A DNA stretch of 64,000 nucleotides from Halictus rubicundus (lineage: Eukaryota; Arthropoda; Insecta; Hymenoptera; Halictidae): NCBI RefSeq assembly GCF_050948215.1, contig NC_135149.1:14117001-14181000 (forward strand). The letters are read 5' to 3'. The translations under genes and the position numbers were made by a program. The notes below the pieces were generated by a model. It searched no databases, was not told the origin of the DNA, and saw nothing but the letters and a program-made list of their open reading frames with translations. Below are positions 23,777 to 34,631 of the stretch, piece after piece (the first letter of the stretch is position 1; each line of letters opens with the position of its first letter).

Positions 23777-26516
23777 GCCTTAAAAATTCAAGAACGAAAA
23801 CCGCGAATATTTTTGCACCAACCTAACGCAACGTCCGTCTCGATGCAACGGCAGCCGTATCTCTCGAATTTTTCCCGCTTGTACTTTGTAATCTAATTCG
23901 TGACAGGTGAAAGAACCGGTAATTAGGGGCCGGTATTTACCGGTTGCTATGAATTATGAAAAACTGAATAAATTTTACGGCTTTGTTTTTCGCCTTCTGT
24001 TAATGTCGGATAGATTTCGACGCGATCTCGGCTGAATTATCGATCCACGTGCGCGCACCGGTACTCATTCCATGCGTCCGGGCAACTTGTCAACGCGCAG
24101 GAAGTCGATTTCGCGGGAAAATGTTTGAATGTTATCACAGCCCCCGGAGCTTTTTTCCTGAGCCGCGGGACCGCGACCCGTCACATATCTCACGGAACGG
24201 AATAAAACTAAGTGATATTATTCTTAATTTATTCGCCCGGAAGCTCGATCCGCCGATAAATCGGCGAACCACGCGAATCGTTTTCCGTGAAAGTCCCTGC
24301 GATCTCACGTAACGCCGAATACAAACGTTCCATGACCGGCCGCCATTCCTCAAATAATAAGCGATGTTTTGCCCCTAATTGACAGGCCGCATTTTTTATA
24401 TTCATGCGCGGCGATTCTTTGTGCTTCCATTGCATGCTTGACTATTCTGTTTTTAGATGAACATGATACAAAAATTAAATTAATACGGACCGCGGATCTT
24501 TGTGTTTTTCTACTTTAGGCGAATCTCAAAATGTCACGAAATTCATAGTTTATCGAAATCGGTACGAACTCGCAAAATTCTCAGCAACTGAGAGTATTAG
24601 TATTAAAAAAAGAGTGCTCGCTTGTGGTGAATGCAAATTTACATATCCTTCCGCAATCTAATTATGAACAGTACTTTCGAAAAATGTAGCGGATGGTAAT
24701 TAAGTAATTAAGTAACAAGTGCATTATGAATTTAACACAAATTTGCATTTTTGTGCACGATTTTAGAGAGGCCGAGGCAAAATGAATTTTAATTCGTAGT
24801 TCGAATAATATTCGAATGTGATACATGTGATTCCACTAAAGTCACAATTTTATTATTCTAATGGAAAATGTTGCTTAATTAATTAATTTTAACGCTGGAA
24901 TAATCGGGCACTGAAAATTAATTTCTATTGTTTTTCAGAATAACAAGACCACATTTATCGAGCGATTGTTCATCATTTTTTTAAAAATACGTCCGAATAA
25001 ATAAATGTATTCAGTACGAGACCGTAACGATATATTTGAAATGTCAATAACTATAAACTAAAGAATCTGAATGACGGATCATTTTGACGGGTTGGGTGAT
25101 TCTAGTGTTAGAAGTAGTGGAGCATAGTCATGGACATTGAAGTCATACGAATTCCTCCCCGTTTTGTCCAGAAAAGTGGCCGCCGTTGGTCGGATCTTAA
25201 CGTAATAGTAAATCAAACGCAGCTTCTGCTGGTGGTTCGTAAACGATACGCCGGAGCTATGACTGTGTCCGTCATAAAAATGTGAAAAGACCCGCGACAC
25301 CCTTTTCGGTCTTTCGTAACCCAACACCAGAGACACAGGAACATGACATGATGGTGTCCTTCAATGGGGCCTACGAACGGTGGACCCTCAATTTCACGGC
25401 CGATCGAACACGAGGCCACCCTCATATTCTCTCCTCACGATAAGATATTTATATTTATGTGGTTAGACACGCTTCAGGTGCCATGTGCCAGCGCATATTG
25501 CTCACAGCGAACCGATACGATCTCGGTGCGTCCATCCTCTCGCACGAGTACCGTTTAAAACACAACTTTGTGGCAATTAACGAAACCGATAAGTCACCAT
25601 AATAATAGAAGCAATCTTTAGAAACTTCACAATCAGAGTGTGACCCGAAAACCTTGTAGAAGTTTCACTTTTAGCTAATTCAACCTTGCTCTATTAAACT
25701 AAAATATTAAGGCAATTCAAGCAACATCCTCCTAGCTGAAATATATAACAAACCATAGTGTTTGTTAGCAAAATCTCACCTCGAGTATTGCTCATTTAAT
25801 CAACCACTGATTAACGGTCCGAAATAAATTAAATAGAACGGGCACGGCAAAAATTGCACCGTGGAACGGAAATTCGTTGAAAGAATAATGAACCGATACC
25901 TATGCAACAACGACTTTCGTTTCATTGCATATTCATTGCTTTCCTTGGGCATAGTTATTTTGGAGAGAAATATATCTCGTCCTGTGAAACTGATTAATTA
26001 TTCTGTCGTATAATTTCGGGAATATTCGGAAAAAAATATCGCCGGCGGCGTTCGGATTCGTTGCGATAGACAGCGCGAAAGGTGACGCGACACGCGAAAC
26101 CGGGCGTTGAAATCACCGCGCGAAACCGAGGCGCAGGCTCGAGCCTCAGTGGTCTCGAGTCATCGAAATGCGACCACGATTGCAGACATTAATTTTTGAA
26201 TTGCTAACCTTTTAATTACTAAGTTTGGTACTTGAACGATGCGACCTTGGAGGGACGGAGAAGCGATTTTACCATTTATGTTTACGAAATGGCCACAGTT
26301 CATACTCGGCTTTTATTCCTTATACAATTCTCGCGAATTTTCACATTTATTCTGTCAGTATAGTAAACCTATAACGCGGTTCCCATACAACACAAAAATT
26401 GCGACTTGATTTCCATTAGATTTAATTTAATTTGATCTGGTTTGTACAAATTCCGTTTTCCAATTAACACGGTACGAATTAGTCGCGTTGTAGGGGGTAC
26501 GGCTGTACTAACATAT

Positions 26517-26741
26517 TTAACACTAAGTTTACGGAGCATTAAGAGTGAGTATTTTACATTACTTTATAAAAATAAGAAGAATGTGTCTATCCAAGTTTTC
26601 AGCCATTTTTTAAATAATATATACCTAAGGAAATAAGTTTGTTGAGTAATTCCACGTAGATGGATCTTCACAATATCAATAATCGTAAATTACAAATATT
26701 AGAACCCGTCATTTTGACGGGTCCCGTAAACCTAATGTTAA
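26517..26741. mobile_element. TTAA-flanked short element G, copy 2 (in the homeobox intron)
   Basis: Bounded by TTAACACTAAGTTTACGG and, in inverse, TTAACATTAGGTTTACGGG, giving a clear terminal inverted repeat with TTAA. It lies in the large unc-4 intron. 225 bp, non-coding. Confidence 0.8.
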
Positions 26742-29700
26742 GATAGTGGTTACGTTGTAAAATTGATTAGAAAAACAGAAGCTACAACTTTATGCACAAG
26801 TACTTTGCCAATCGGTGAGATCAATGAACAGCCTCGTCGACTGAATCGAAATTTCGAGGCTTTGTTGCCACGTTGTGTCAATTTGGGCGCACAGCCGATC
26901 CGCTTGCTCGATCGGTAGCCAGCGGAGATCCCGATCCCCTTTGTGCGGCGGAAAAGTGAGCGATCTTGGTGACAGGGGCGATGCGTAGATAACCCTGGCT
27001 GGTGGTGACACGATGTCGTGCAGCCGGTGCGTCTTCTCGAAGGGTCCGAATCGGGGAATAGCCCTCAGATTAGATAGTTGATCCCCACGTCAGATAACCC
27101 CCGCGACGCGCGGACTCTAGGCGGCAGCAGCAGCTTCTAAAAAATATTGTCACGCCGAGATAACTGCGAACCACAGGGAGCCTGAGAGTCTCGGAAGCAT
27201 GTCGTTTTACACGTGCGTCGGCTTGTGGAAAGGATAGATCTCGATTGCTACCCTAATCACTGGCAGAGTCGTTAACGCTAGACGGGACCGGCTCGAACGA
27301 CCGGTTCCAGATTTTGAGTTTACGATCGCCGGGCCTGTAAAGATATTCCGGGGATTTTTTCAATTTCTTTGATTCGTTATGATACAAATCTTAATGACAC
27401 TTAATTTGTTTACTATCTTGATTTTCATCGCTTGCGGGATTTGCAAAGATGTAAAATACAAGGAGTTGTTTGAACAGACAAAGTATACCCACGTTTTCAT
27501 TTGTCAATCATAATTTAAATTGTAAGGAACCTCGCAGTCGTTGAAACAAATTGTTCTCTTATTCCAGTCTTCGTAAAATAATTTATCAACGCGGCGATTC
27601 TACTGAAGCTCTCTCTTTGAGAAGAGAAAAAATGTCGCTACGTTTCTAAATATTGGATCGTGTTCATTCCGCGGATTAGAAGCTAATAAAAATTGCCCCA
27701 TGAATAATAACGTCTCGGCGCACGAAGCATCAACTTCGGACGCATGTTCCTCAAAAGCAGTAAAGTTTATTGATCAATGCCGCGGCAGCAGCGTGGGACT
27801 GTGCAAGCTCCGAATACGTTCCCGTATCGCCATTTTCTCATCCACCATGCTGTCTTCCGTTTATATTCAAATGAACCGCCATGCTCCGTGCTCGTTAATT
27901 GTCGATCGTTGCACGCGTCGTTCGACGACTCTCGCGGTGTCATTAACATATTTACTCAAAAACCGCCGAGGAACAACCTGTCTCTCGCAAGTGGACGCGC
28001 TCACGACTGCCGACGCGAGAGAAGCCGAAGAACAAGACGAAGAGGCGAGGGGAGGAAGAGGAGGAGGAGTAGGAGGAGAGCAGACGCACGCAAGCGAACA
28101 GCGGAAAGAGAAAGAGGACGAGAGGAGGCTGGGAAGCGGGATAAAGAGGAGGACAGGGCGGGTTACTGCTTAAAAATCAATCGCATGGGGAACGACATGA
28201 AGCCCCTCTTTATTCTTTCACTTATTTCTCTCTTTTACGACGTCGCGTCAGAACTGGTCCTCTTTGATCCGCTTTATTAGCGCTGCCGGATGATTGGCGC
28301 CGATTGGATCGGCGGGGGGAATAATTTCAATAACGATCAGGAATTCTTTCGGCTGCGTTTCGACGTCGTTTAAGGCTCGAACGGTCTTCGTGTAGTTTCA
28401 CAATTTCTGTAAATCCTTTTTTGTCCCCTTCTGTATCGTTTTACTGTCTCGGATTTGACAGACACGCTACCGAACCATCGCCGCTGAATATTCGATAAGA
28501 AAAGACAGACGATTACACTTTCGAGAACTTTAAAAGCGTCAGCAAGCGTGTCAGCAAATAGTCTAGTACTGCTCCGTGATGAAACGTCCAAAGTGTCGAC
28601 AAACGATCCACCTAAACGACGTCCGATTCCTGTTCAGGAATCCGCGAGGAAGAGATCGCAGCGTCGGACCTGCGAACAGATCATGGTAATTGCTTATTGT
28701 TAGCGGTATTCGATGACGTGATTGGACCCAGTTGCTCCCTCGTGTGTTCGTGTTTTACGATCTATTGTCGGTCCTTTACGGGTTTATGGTTGTAAGACTA
28801 ACGTAATCGCTGCATGCGAATTAGAACCGAGTAATACCCTAAGTGACCGAATACTAATCGGGTTAATGGCGCGGTGATTACCGCGGCGTTGGACCTCGGC
28901 GAAAGATTTATTGGGAGACCGGTCGAGGAATTTCTGCTGCGGAGATTGATTCGTTGTAACGCTGAAATTTGATTGATTGAGACAGGACGGTAGAAAAGAT
29001 GAAGAGTATAGTAAATAATAATAATAAAATAATGATGGGTTTTTATCGAAGAGAGAATACAGTTGAGAAGAAATTAAAGAGCATTTTATATTTTCCAAAT
29101 TATTGTGGGAACAGTGATTCCCAGACGTGTCTGCGTCGAAGTGGCTCTAATCACTTCCTTCGGATATCTACGAAGTAGAACCGAACAGTTGTCTCATATT
29201 TTCTGTTTGAAAAAGTCTCGACGTTATGGCTCGGTTTTTAGTCGATAATTTCATAGACAGGCCACTTAAGAAACATCATGCAAAAAAATATATGACGTTC
29301 AGCGTGTAGTCAAGGCTCACGATAATTAATGATGTGCCTTGTTAGCTCTTATCACTTAGCGAGACTTCTTTTTTAACGAATATCGGTACAATATGAAGGT
29401 AACAATCGCCATCATGTCAAATTAATGAGCCCGCAGCTGTTAATAATTGCAACTTTGGCGTCGTTCGTTGATATTTCAAAATGGGACAGCTGCGATCCGC
29501 TGGCATATTTCAGTCACATGATGCGAACGCTTTGCGGGTACCGCGATGAGTTCAATTTTTTTCGGGTGCATTTTATTCTCGTTGATCGAGAGACATTAAA
29601 AAATCCCGAGATTACGAACTGTTCGTTTCACTCGTCCGTGCGGGGAATGTGTCACATCTAAATTTATCACCGCGTCGACGAAATAATACATTTAGCTCGC

Positions 29701-31222
29701 CGCGGATATTTTATCTCGGGTTCTGTGACCAACTAAAAATTGAATTATGGATATGCATCGGGTAATTAATACACTGTTTATATTTCTGATGACGATACTT
29801 AATCGACGTTGAACTCGCGACTGCGATCACCCAACGTTTTATCAAACGTTCCACGCAATAATTCCTGAAGCTGCGTTAATTCAATTTTCAATGACGTTCC
29901 AATGGTAAAATATAATATTAGGTACGCTATGTAATTATATAAATTTCTGTCTTAAATATTAGATCTTGAATCACTTCCGCTGGCAAACATAACGAGAATT
30001 GTTGTATAGAATAACAATTTAAAAGTTCGATAACAATTAATGGCGATACCGCGATGATATAAATTTGGAAAGAAAAACAAAGAACGGAAATTATTTTTAG
30101 CTCCGTCGTACTAAACAGGAATATTTCAAACGTTCTGTTCGTATATTAAACGACAGGATGCTAATCCTGTTACGTTCAAATTAATCCTCTCAATTACCCG
30201 CAAATTATTCATACCTGCGAGGGCAGGTGAGCCTGGCCATCATCATCAGCAGCCCGCAACGAAAATGAAATAGTGCCGAGGTAGATTCCATTCCCCGTGT
30301 AAGGGAACGCGTTTCCTGATAAAGTAATTTACACCCTTCCACCCTTGGAAAAGCTTCGTGGGAAGTTCCATCAAACTCGGCTAGTTTCACTGAAAAATGA
30401 CCAGCTGAACGCGCCGGCAATCTGATCTTTTCCTCCGATTCGATCTCGTTTCGCCCGTGGAAGGCAAAAAGTAAACAAGAAAACTGAACGAAAGAAAACC
30501 GTAAGAGCACGTGACGTGACGAAGGTATTACAAGGGTTGGTGTGGGGGTCTATTGATCCCCGGTAGCTCGCGTGTGAACAGCGCCGCATACCGGCCCTCG
30601 GCCACAACTAATGTCTTCATCCTTCCCAACCATCTTTTCAACCCCTTTTACCGCTTTCCTCCCGTTCTTTCGAGCGTGGAGTCCTGCGCTCGCGCGGCGA
30701 AATTCACGCCGGCTCTAAATCGTGCTTCACGCCACGAGCGTTCACGCGAGCCACGGGTTAAAGTGTTGAAACTGTTCATGAATCAAGACACTCCGGGGGG
30801 TCGTTGGTCCTTCCGCGTGGGGTAGGTTCCTTCGTGTAGTCCCGATATGCCGCGCCGCGCCGTGCCGCCCCTCGGACCACTTTTTAATTATTTCGATACA
30901 CTGCCAGCTCGCTAATTGAAGGCTCGCGACAATAAGGATACAGCTCCACTTTCTACATAATTCTCAAACGGTTTATTTCATCCGTTGACTAGTTTGCCAT
31001 GTGCAACAACATTAAACAATTATTGCGGTTCGATTAATATTTCCAAAGAAAATGTAGCCTGCTCCCTACGGCATTTTTCTTCGTACAAACATTTCACAGG
31101 AATAGATATTTCTCTTAAACAAAGCATAAGCTCAAACAGAAATTTTTTTCAACACAAAAGATAACTGTTCACACCGATCTGCGGCGAAGACTAATGAAGA
31201 TATCTTTCTCGATTGGTTTCAG

Positions 31223-31426
31223 GTGTGGTTCCAGAATAGAAGGGCAAAGTGGAGGAAGAAGGAGCACACGAAAAAGGGTCCAGGCAGGCCGGCACACAAT
31301 GCTCACCCGCAGAGCTGTAGTGGCGAACCGATTCCACCGGAGGAGCTGAGAAGAAAGGAGCGAGAAAGGCGACAGAAGAAGTTGTTGAAGGCTCTCGAAC
31401 GGCAACAGAGGAAGCTGGCCTCGAAA
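31223..31426 (+). CDS. unc-4: unc-4, exon with homeodomain recognition helix and UNC-4 extension
   Basis: The exon encodes 68 residues starting VWFQNRRAKWRKKE, the recognition helix: W48, F49, N51 and R53 are intact. Q50 places it in the paired-like Q50 class, with TAAT-core DNA binding expected from the family. It continues into KKGPGRPAHNAHP and CSGEP, the block conserved directly after the homeodomain in UNC-4/UNCX proteins. A strongly basic, probably helical stretch (ELRRKERERRQKKLLKALER) follows. The acceptor TTTCAG ends at 31222 and the donor GTAAGA begins at 31427; both junctions are phase 0, so it joins in frame to its neighbours. The 5' intron is 9,105 bp and the 3' intron 800 bp. 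The homeodomain is complete and undamaged once the two exons are joined. Confidence 0.96.
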
Positions 31427-32226
31427 GTAAGATTTCGAATTCAGTGTAATATTAGTAACGAGAAAGACTGTAGCACTGTCTTGCTCAGTGACAGAAACAA
31501 TCCGACATTAAAACACTTACAATCGGTAGGACCGAATGAAATAATTTACTTAAGGGCCAAGGGCAGTCACGTGACTTTTTCAGAGTCAGCAGGTCGGCAA
31601 CTGCTGTATAATTTCCGTTCACAGCCTTCAGACGCGGACTCAAGATCCGTCTTGGTCTTGATCCGACGGGTCTTAAGTCTGTGACTAAACTTGTCACATT
31701 TCTTTGCTCTGTATTATCGACATCATGAATTCTGAAGCCAGAAACGTGCTTCAAGCTTTTGGCTTTGTTTCGCAGAGAATCAAGATAAAATATAGTTCAA
31801 TTTGTAGCTGGAGATTTCATCCAGAAAACTCATCCAACGAATTCCACGGCACGCACACTGTCAATTTTTGGCCTACTTCTAACGCTTATGTATCCAAATA
31901 TCTGCATAATCTCGTCAGCTCATGACCAGCACGAGCTAGATTGAACCTTCCTCTTTCGAATGAGCCCTTTCCCAGCGAAAAATATTCTCACACAAGGACG
32001 AAAAGTTGAGGCACGTGAAACCATTTTTCGCCCAGTTTTGTCGGTAACGTAGTCACTCTACCTTATCGTGAATTACGGAGTCTTGGCTCTTAACGCTTCC
32101 CGTACCACCGTACAGATACGTATCTCTGAAAACAAAAATTAGAGGGTGTAACTTCCACATTGACCAACCCTCGAAAAGTTGAAATAAGTAGCTAGTGGAT
32201 AGACGGGCATGACGTTCTCGTTTCAG
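31427..32226 (+). other. unc-4 intron before the terminal exon
   Basis: This is an 800-bp GT-AG intron (GTAAGA ... TTTCAG). It contains no recognisable repeat or gene. Read-through from the previous exon would hit an in-frame stop at about 31682. Confidence 0.85.
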
Positions 32227-32973
32227 GGCATCACCGTGGACCTGTCAACGTTGAGGGCCGAGTGGGAGTCGCGGAGCGCGGCGGCGTCGGGCGGCAGTTC
32301 TCTGAACGGCACGTTGAGCAGTTCGTTCAGCCATCTGAGCAACAACAACGAGAGCAGCAGCGTGTCAGGGTCCGGGAACGACGCGAACGAGGAGATCGAC
32401 GTGGTGGGCGGGTTGGATTCTTGCAGCGAAAGCGGAAGCGAGAGGGTTGATTCTGCGGCGGATGGTTCCGTGGACGGGGAGTGCTATCCTAGGTTGTCCG
32501 GCAACGCGGGTGATCAGAACGAGTCTCGAAGGAGCGTGAACGAGGTGGCCAGCAACCTGCAGAACCCGAACTCCAGCCTGAGCTTGGACCACCTGAACCA
32601 CCAGCAGGGCATCCACCATTGGGGCCTGAGCCTTCTGGAGAGAAGAAGGGAGCTGGTGTGCATGAACAACGCGGGAGGACCCCGCCAGACAACGAACAAC
32701 CCCAGCAACCCGGAGAGGACGTCGTCGATCAGACAGCAGATCAGCGAGGAGGAGGAGGTCCAAAGCAGTAGCATAGATCTGTCCGTGAAGGGCAGGGAGG
32801 AGAGGAAGAGGCTAAACCCGTTCTCGATCGACAGTCTTCTGGGCAACAACCGAACCAGCACACCTGGCATCCACAACGAATACAGGGCCTCGACGCCCAC
32901 GCTGTCGAACTGGAGGGAGTCGAGCAGCCCCACGTCACCGATCTCGGTACCTACTTCGCCCTCCACGACGTAG
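32227..32973 (+). CDS. unc-4: unc-4, terminal coding exon with eh1-like repressor motif
   Basis: This last exon has 248 codons plus the TAG stop at 32971-32973. It starts GITVDLSTLRAEWESR directly after the acceptor TTTCAG (32221-32226). EEIDVVGG (around 32386) matches my memory of fly Unc-4, which supports the insect orthologue over a general paired-like protein. The rest is low-complexity and Ser/Asn-rich. At 32821-32841 lies FSIDSLL, an eh1-type motif (F-x-I-x-x-L-L), the class that recruits Groucho/TLE co-repressors; in C. elegans, UNC-4 works with the Groucho homologue UNC-37. Just before it is SSSIDLSVK, which resembles a CtBP-type DLS motif but lacks the proline. The C terminus is a Ser/Thr/Pro tail. 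GC content is clearly above the surrounding introns. The motif roles are inferred from family knowledge. Confidence 0.94.
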   Translation, partial: GITVDLSTLRAEWESRSAAASGGSSLNGTLSSSFSHLSNNNESSSVSGSGNDANEEIDVVGGLDSCSESGSERVDSAADGSVDGECYPRLSGNAGDQNESRRSVNEVASNLQNPNSSLSLDHLNHQQGIHHWGLSLLERRRELVCMNNAGGPRQTTNNPSNPERTSSIRQQISEEEEVQSSSIDLSVKGREERKRLNPFSIDSLLGNNRTSTPGIHNEYRASTPTLSNWRESSSPTSPISVPTSPSTT

Positions 32974-33700
32974 TTACTCTAGTAATCGATATATCGACGG
33001 GCAACAACCGATGATGCTCCCTCGACCAGTTTGGGACGTTTGATCGACAACGAAAGTGATGGGCCAGTCACGAACACTATCGAGAAACAACGAGACACGT
33101 TGAGGTTCAGGATGAGAATACACTGTTTAGAGTAGCATCGTAGTATCGCAGGAGGGATCGGAGATCTTAGGTAATTCGAGGAGGACACTGCTCGTCGCCG
33201 GTCTCGACTGTTTCCGAGGACCGGGCGACACGGCCGTTGACTATGATTAGGTACTAATTGCGAACGCGTAGCTCCTCGGCGGTTGGTTCTATTCGAGGTT
33301 TTTTCCTACTCGGAGCCGCGATCTGATTCCCTCGGAGTCATCCGTACGACTGAAGAACGATCGCGCGAAACGGAGGACGACGAGCTCGCTGACTGATCGA
33401 AGGAGGGCTTATATCAGTTTCGACATATCTGCATCGAGTGCGTGAGCGATGATGTGTTTGTCCTGCGATCCCTTTCTTCTGTCCCGCTAGAAAACGAGAA
33501 TGTGCAATAAACACGGACGGCTCTTTTGTTCGATAAGAGGATACGCTAGGATGAGAGTGTGTGTGCGCGAGAGAGTGTGGATGCAAGTGAGTGCGTGTAT
33601 TTAATGTAAATAGCTCGGAGTATGAACGAGAACGGTTTATTTAATTATTTGTAGCCGATTACCACCCCAGTTCGTCGAGACGCGGATATTATTTAAAGCA
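32974..33700 (+). other. probable unc-4 3' untranslated region
   Basis: No ORF of note follows the stop codon. The DNA stays moderately GC-rich for several hundred bases and then becomes AT-rich. A canonical AATAAA lies at 33506-33511, and a U-rich stretch (TTTATTTAATTATTTG) follows near 33638. The true end of the transcript cannot be fixed from sequence alone. Confidence 0.45.
33506..33511 (+). terminator. candidate polyadenylation signal AATAAA
   Basis: This is the first canonical hexamer downstream of the unc-4 stop codon, 533 bases after it. Single hexamers occur by chance in AT-rich DNA, so this is a candidate only. Confidence 0.3.
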
Positions 33701-33878
33701 ATAGCAGATTTCGCCTGACACACCGTGTATATAGGACGTGAAAATGATCTAGGAAAGCAGCTGAAAGAGTAAGACGCGCGGTACAAATGTTCAACACCGG
33801 GGATAACTCCTCGTTTTTTTCGTGCACGTTCGCGACGAACGAGACTGACGACGGAGTGAGAGACAAAGGGAGAGTGAA

Positions 33879-33915
<37 letters not shown>

Positions 33916-34476
33916 ATGTTACGAGATGCCATAAAATCTGGGATGCGAGACAGTATCTACCGCATATTCATTTCAAATATATTAATTTATTCTCCAGACT
34001 AATCTCGGTGTTGTCACATCTACCTGTCCTGTCGCCAGGTCCCTTCTCCTTTCTGCTACATGTTTCTTTACCAATGAATTCGGAATCTGTCAGAAAATTA
34101 GTGTTTCCTCTACTGTAGAAGTCCAATGGAATCACTTTGTTGCTTGAAAATATTTATTCTTGACATCGTTTTCTTATCGAACTACCTACGTCTACGTTTG
34201 TGAATATTTTATTTTTACATTTATTCTTATGTCTTTTTTGTCGAGACTTGACGACTAATTTGGGAGAAGTATTCAGGTAAGTGTCAATATTTTATGTTAT
34301 ACGAATTAGAAGATTTGAAGGAGATTAAAGTCTTATTTTTCATTTGCAAAGTCCACTGTTGTACTTATAAATCGATAACAAGAACGCACCGTCTTATATT
34401 AAATGCAACGCGGCATAGAGTACAAATATGACGAACGTTTTGTTTACGAATTTGTTTCTCGCGTCTGTTCACGACC
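33701..34476. other. non-coding downstream of unc-4
   Basis: GA microsatellite, then AT-rich DNA; nothing else is recognised. Confidence 0.6.
33882..33913 (+). repeat. GA microsatellite
   Basis: (GA)n run downstream of the unc-4 3' UTR. Confidence 0.95.
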
Positions 34477-34631
34477 TACAGTGAATTCTCGATATATGTC
34501 AACAACACGGGTCTTGCCAGCGTCGTGTATCGTCCAGGAGACATACCCGAGCCGTGTTATGTTTACAGTGAGGATAATTCTGCGACGTTTATCATCCAAA
34601 CCTTGGCGACATATATACAGAAATCACTGTA
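34477..34631 (+). mobile_element. MITE family A, copy 6
   Basis: 155 bp, with a shortened centre (GTTTACAGTGAGGATAATTC). The 18 bases to its left, TCGCGTCTGTTCACGACC, are identical to the left flank of copy 9, which lies 10 kb away inside element C. Confidence 0.9.

Larger units (their letters stand above)
22118..31222 (+). other. large unc-4 intron splitting the homeobox
   Basis: This is a 9.1-kb GT-AG intron between homeodomain residues 46 and 47. It holds a TA-flanked MITE at 23431-23776, a TTAA-flanked short element at 26517-26741, and a purine-rich low-complexity patch around 28020-28150. I see no exon in it; long frames around 27700-28280 are carried by the low-complexity DNA. Conserved regulatory elements may be present but cannot be recognised from one sequence. 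Confidence 0.85.

Noticed and set aside
27700..28280. Two overlapping frames of 157 and 167 codons in the unc-4 intron
   Set aside because: Driven by GAG/GGA-rich low-complexity DNA inside an intron, open in two frames at once.
32262..32966. Other frames over the terminal unc-4 exon, both strands
   Set aside because: Shadows of the real frame in GC-rich coding sequence.
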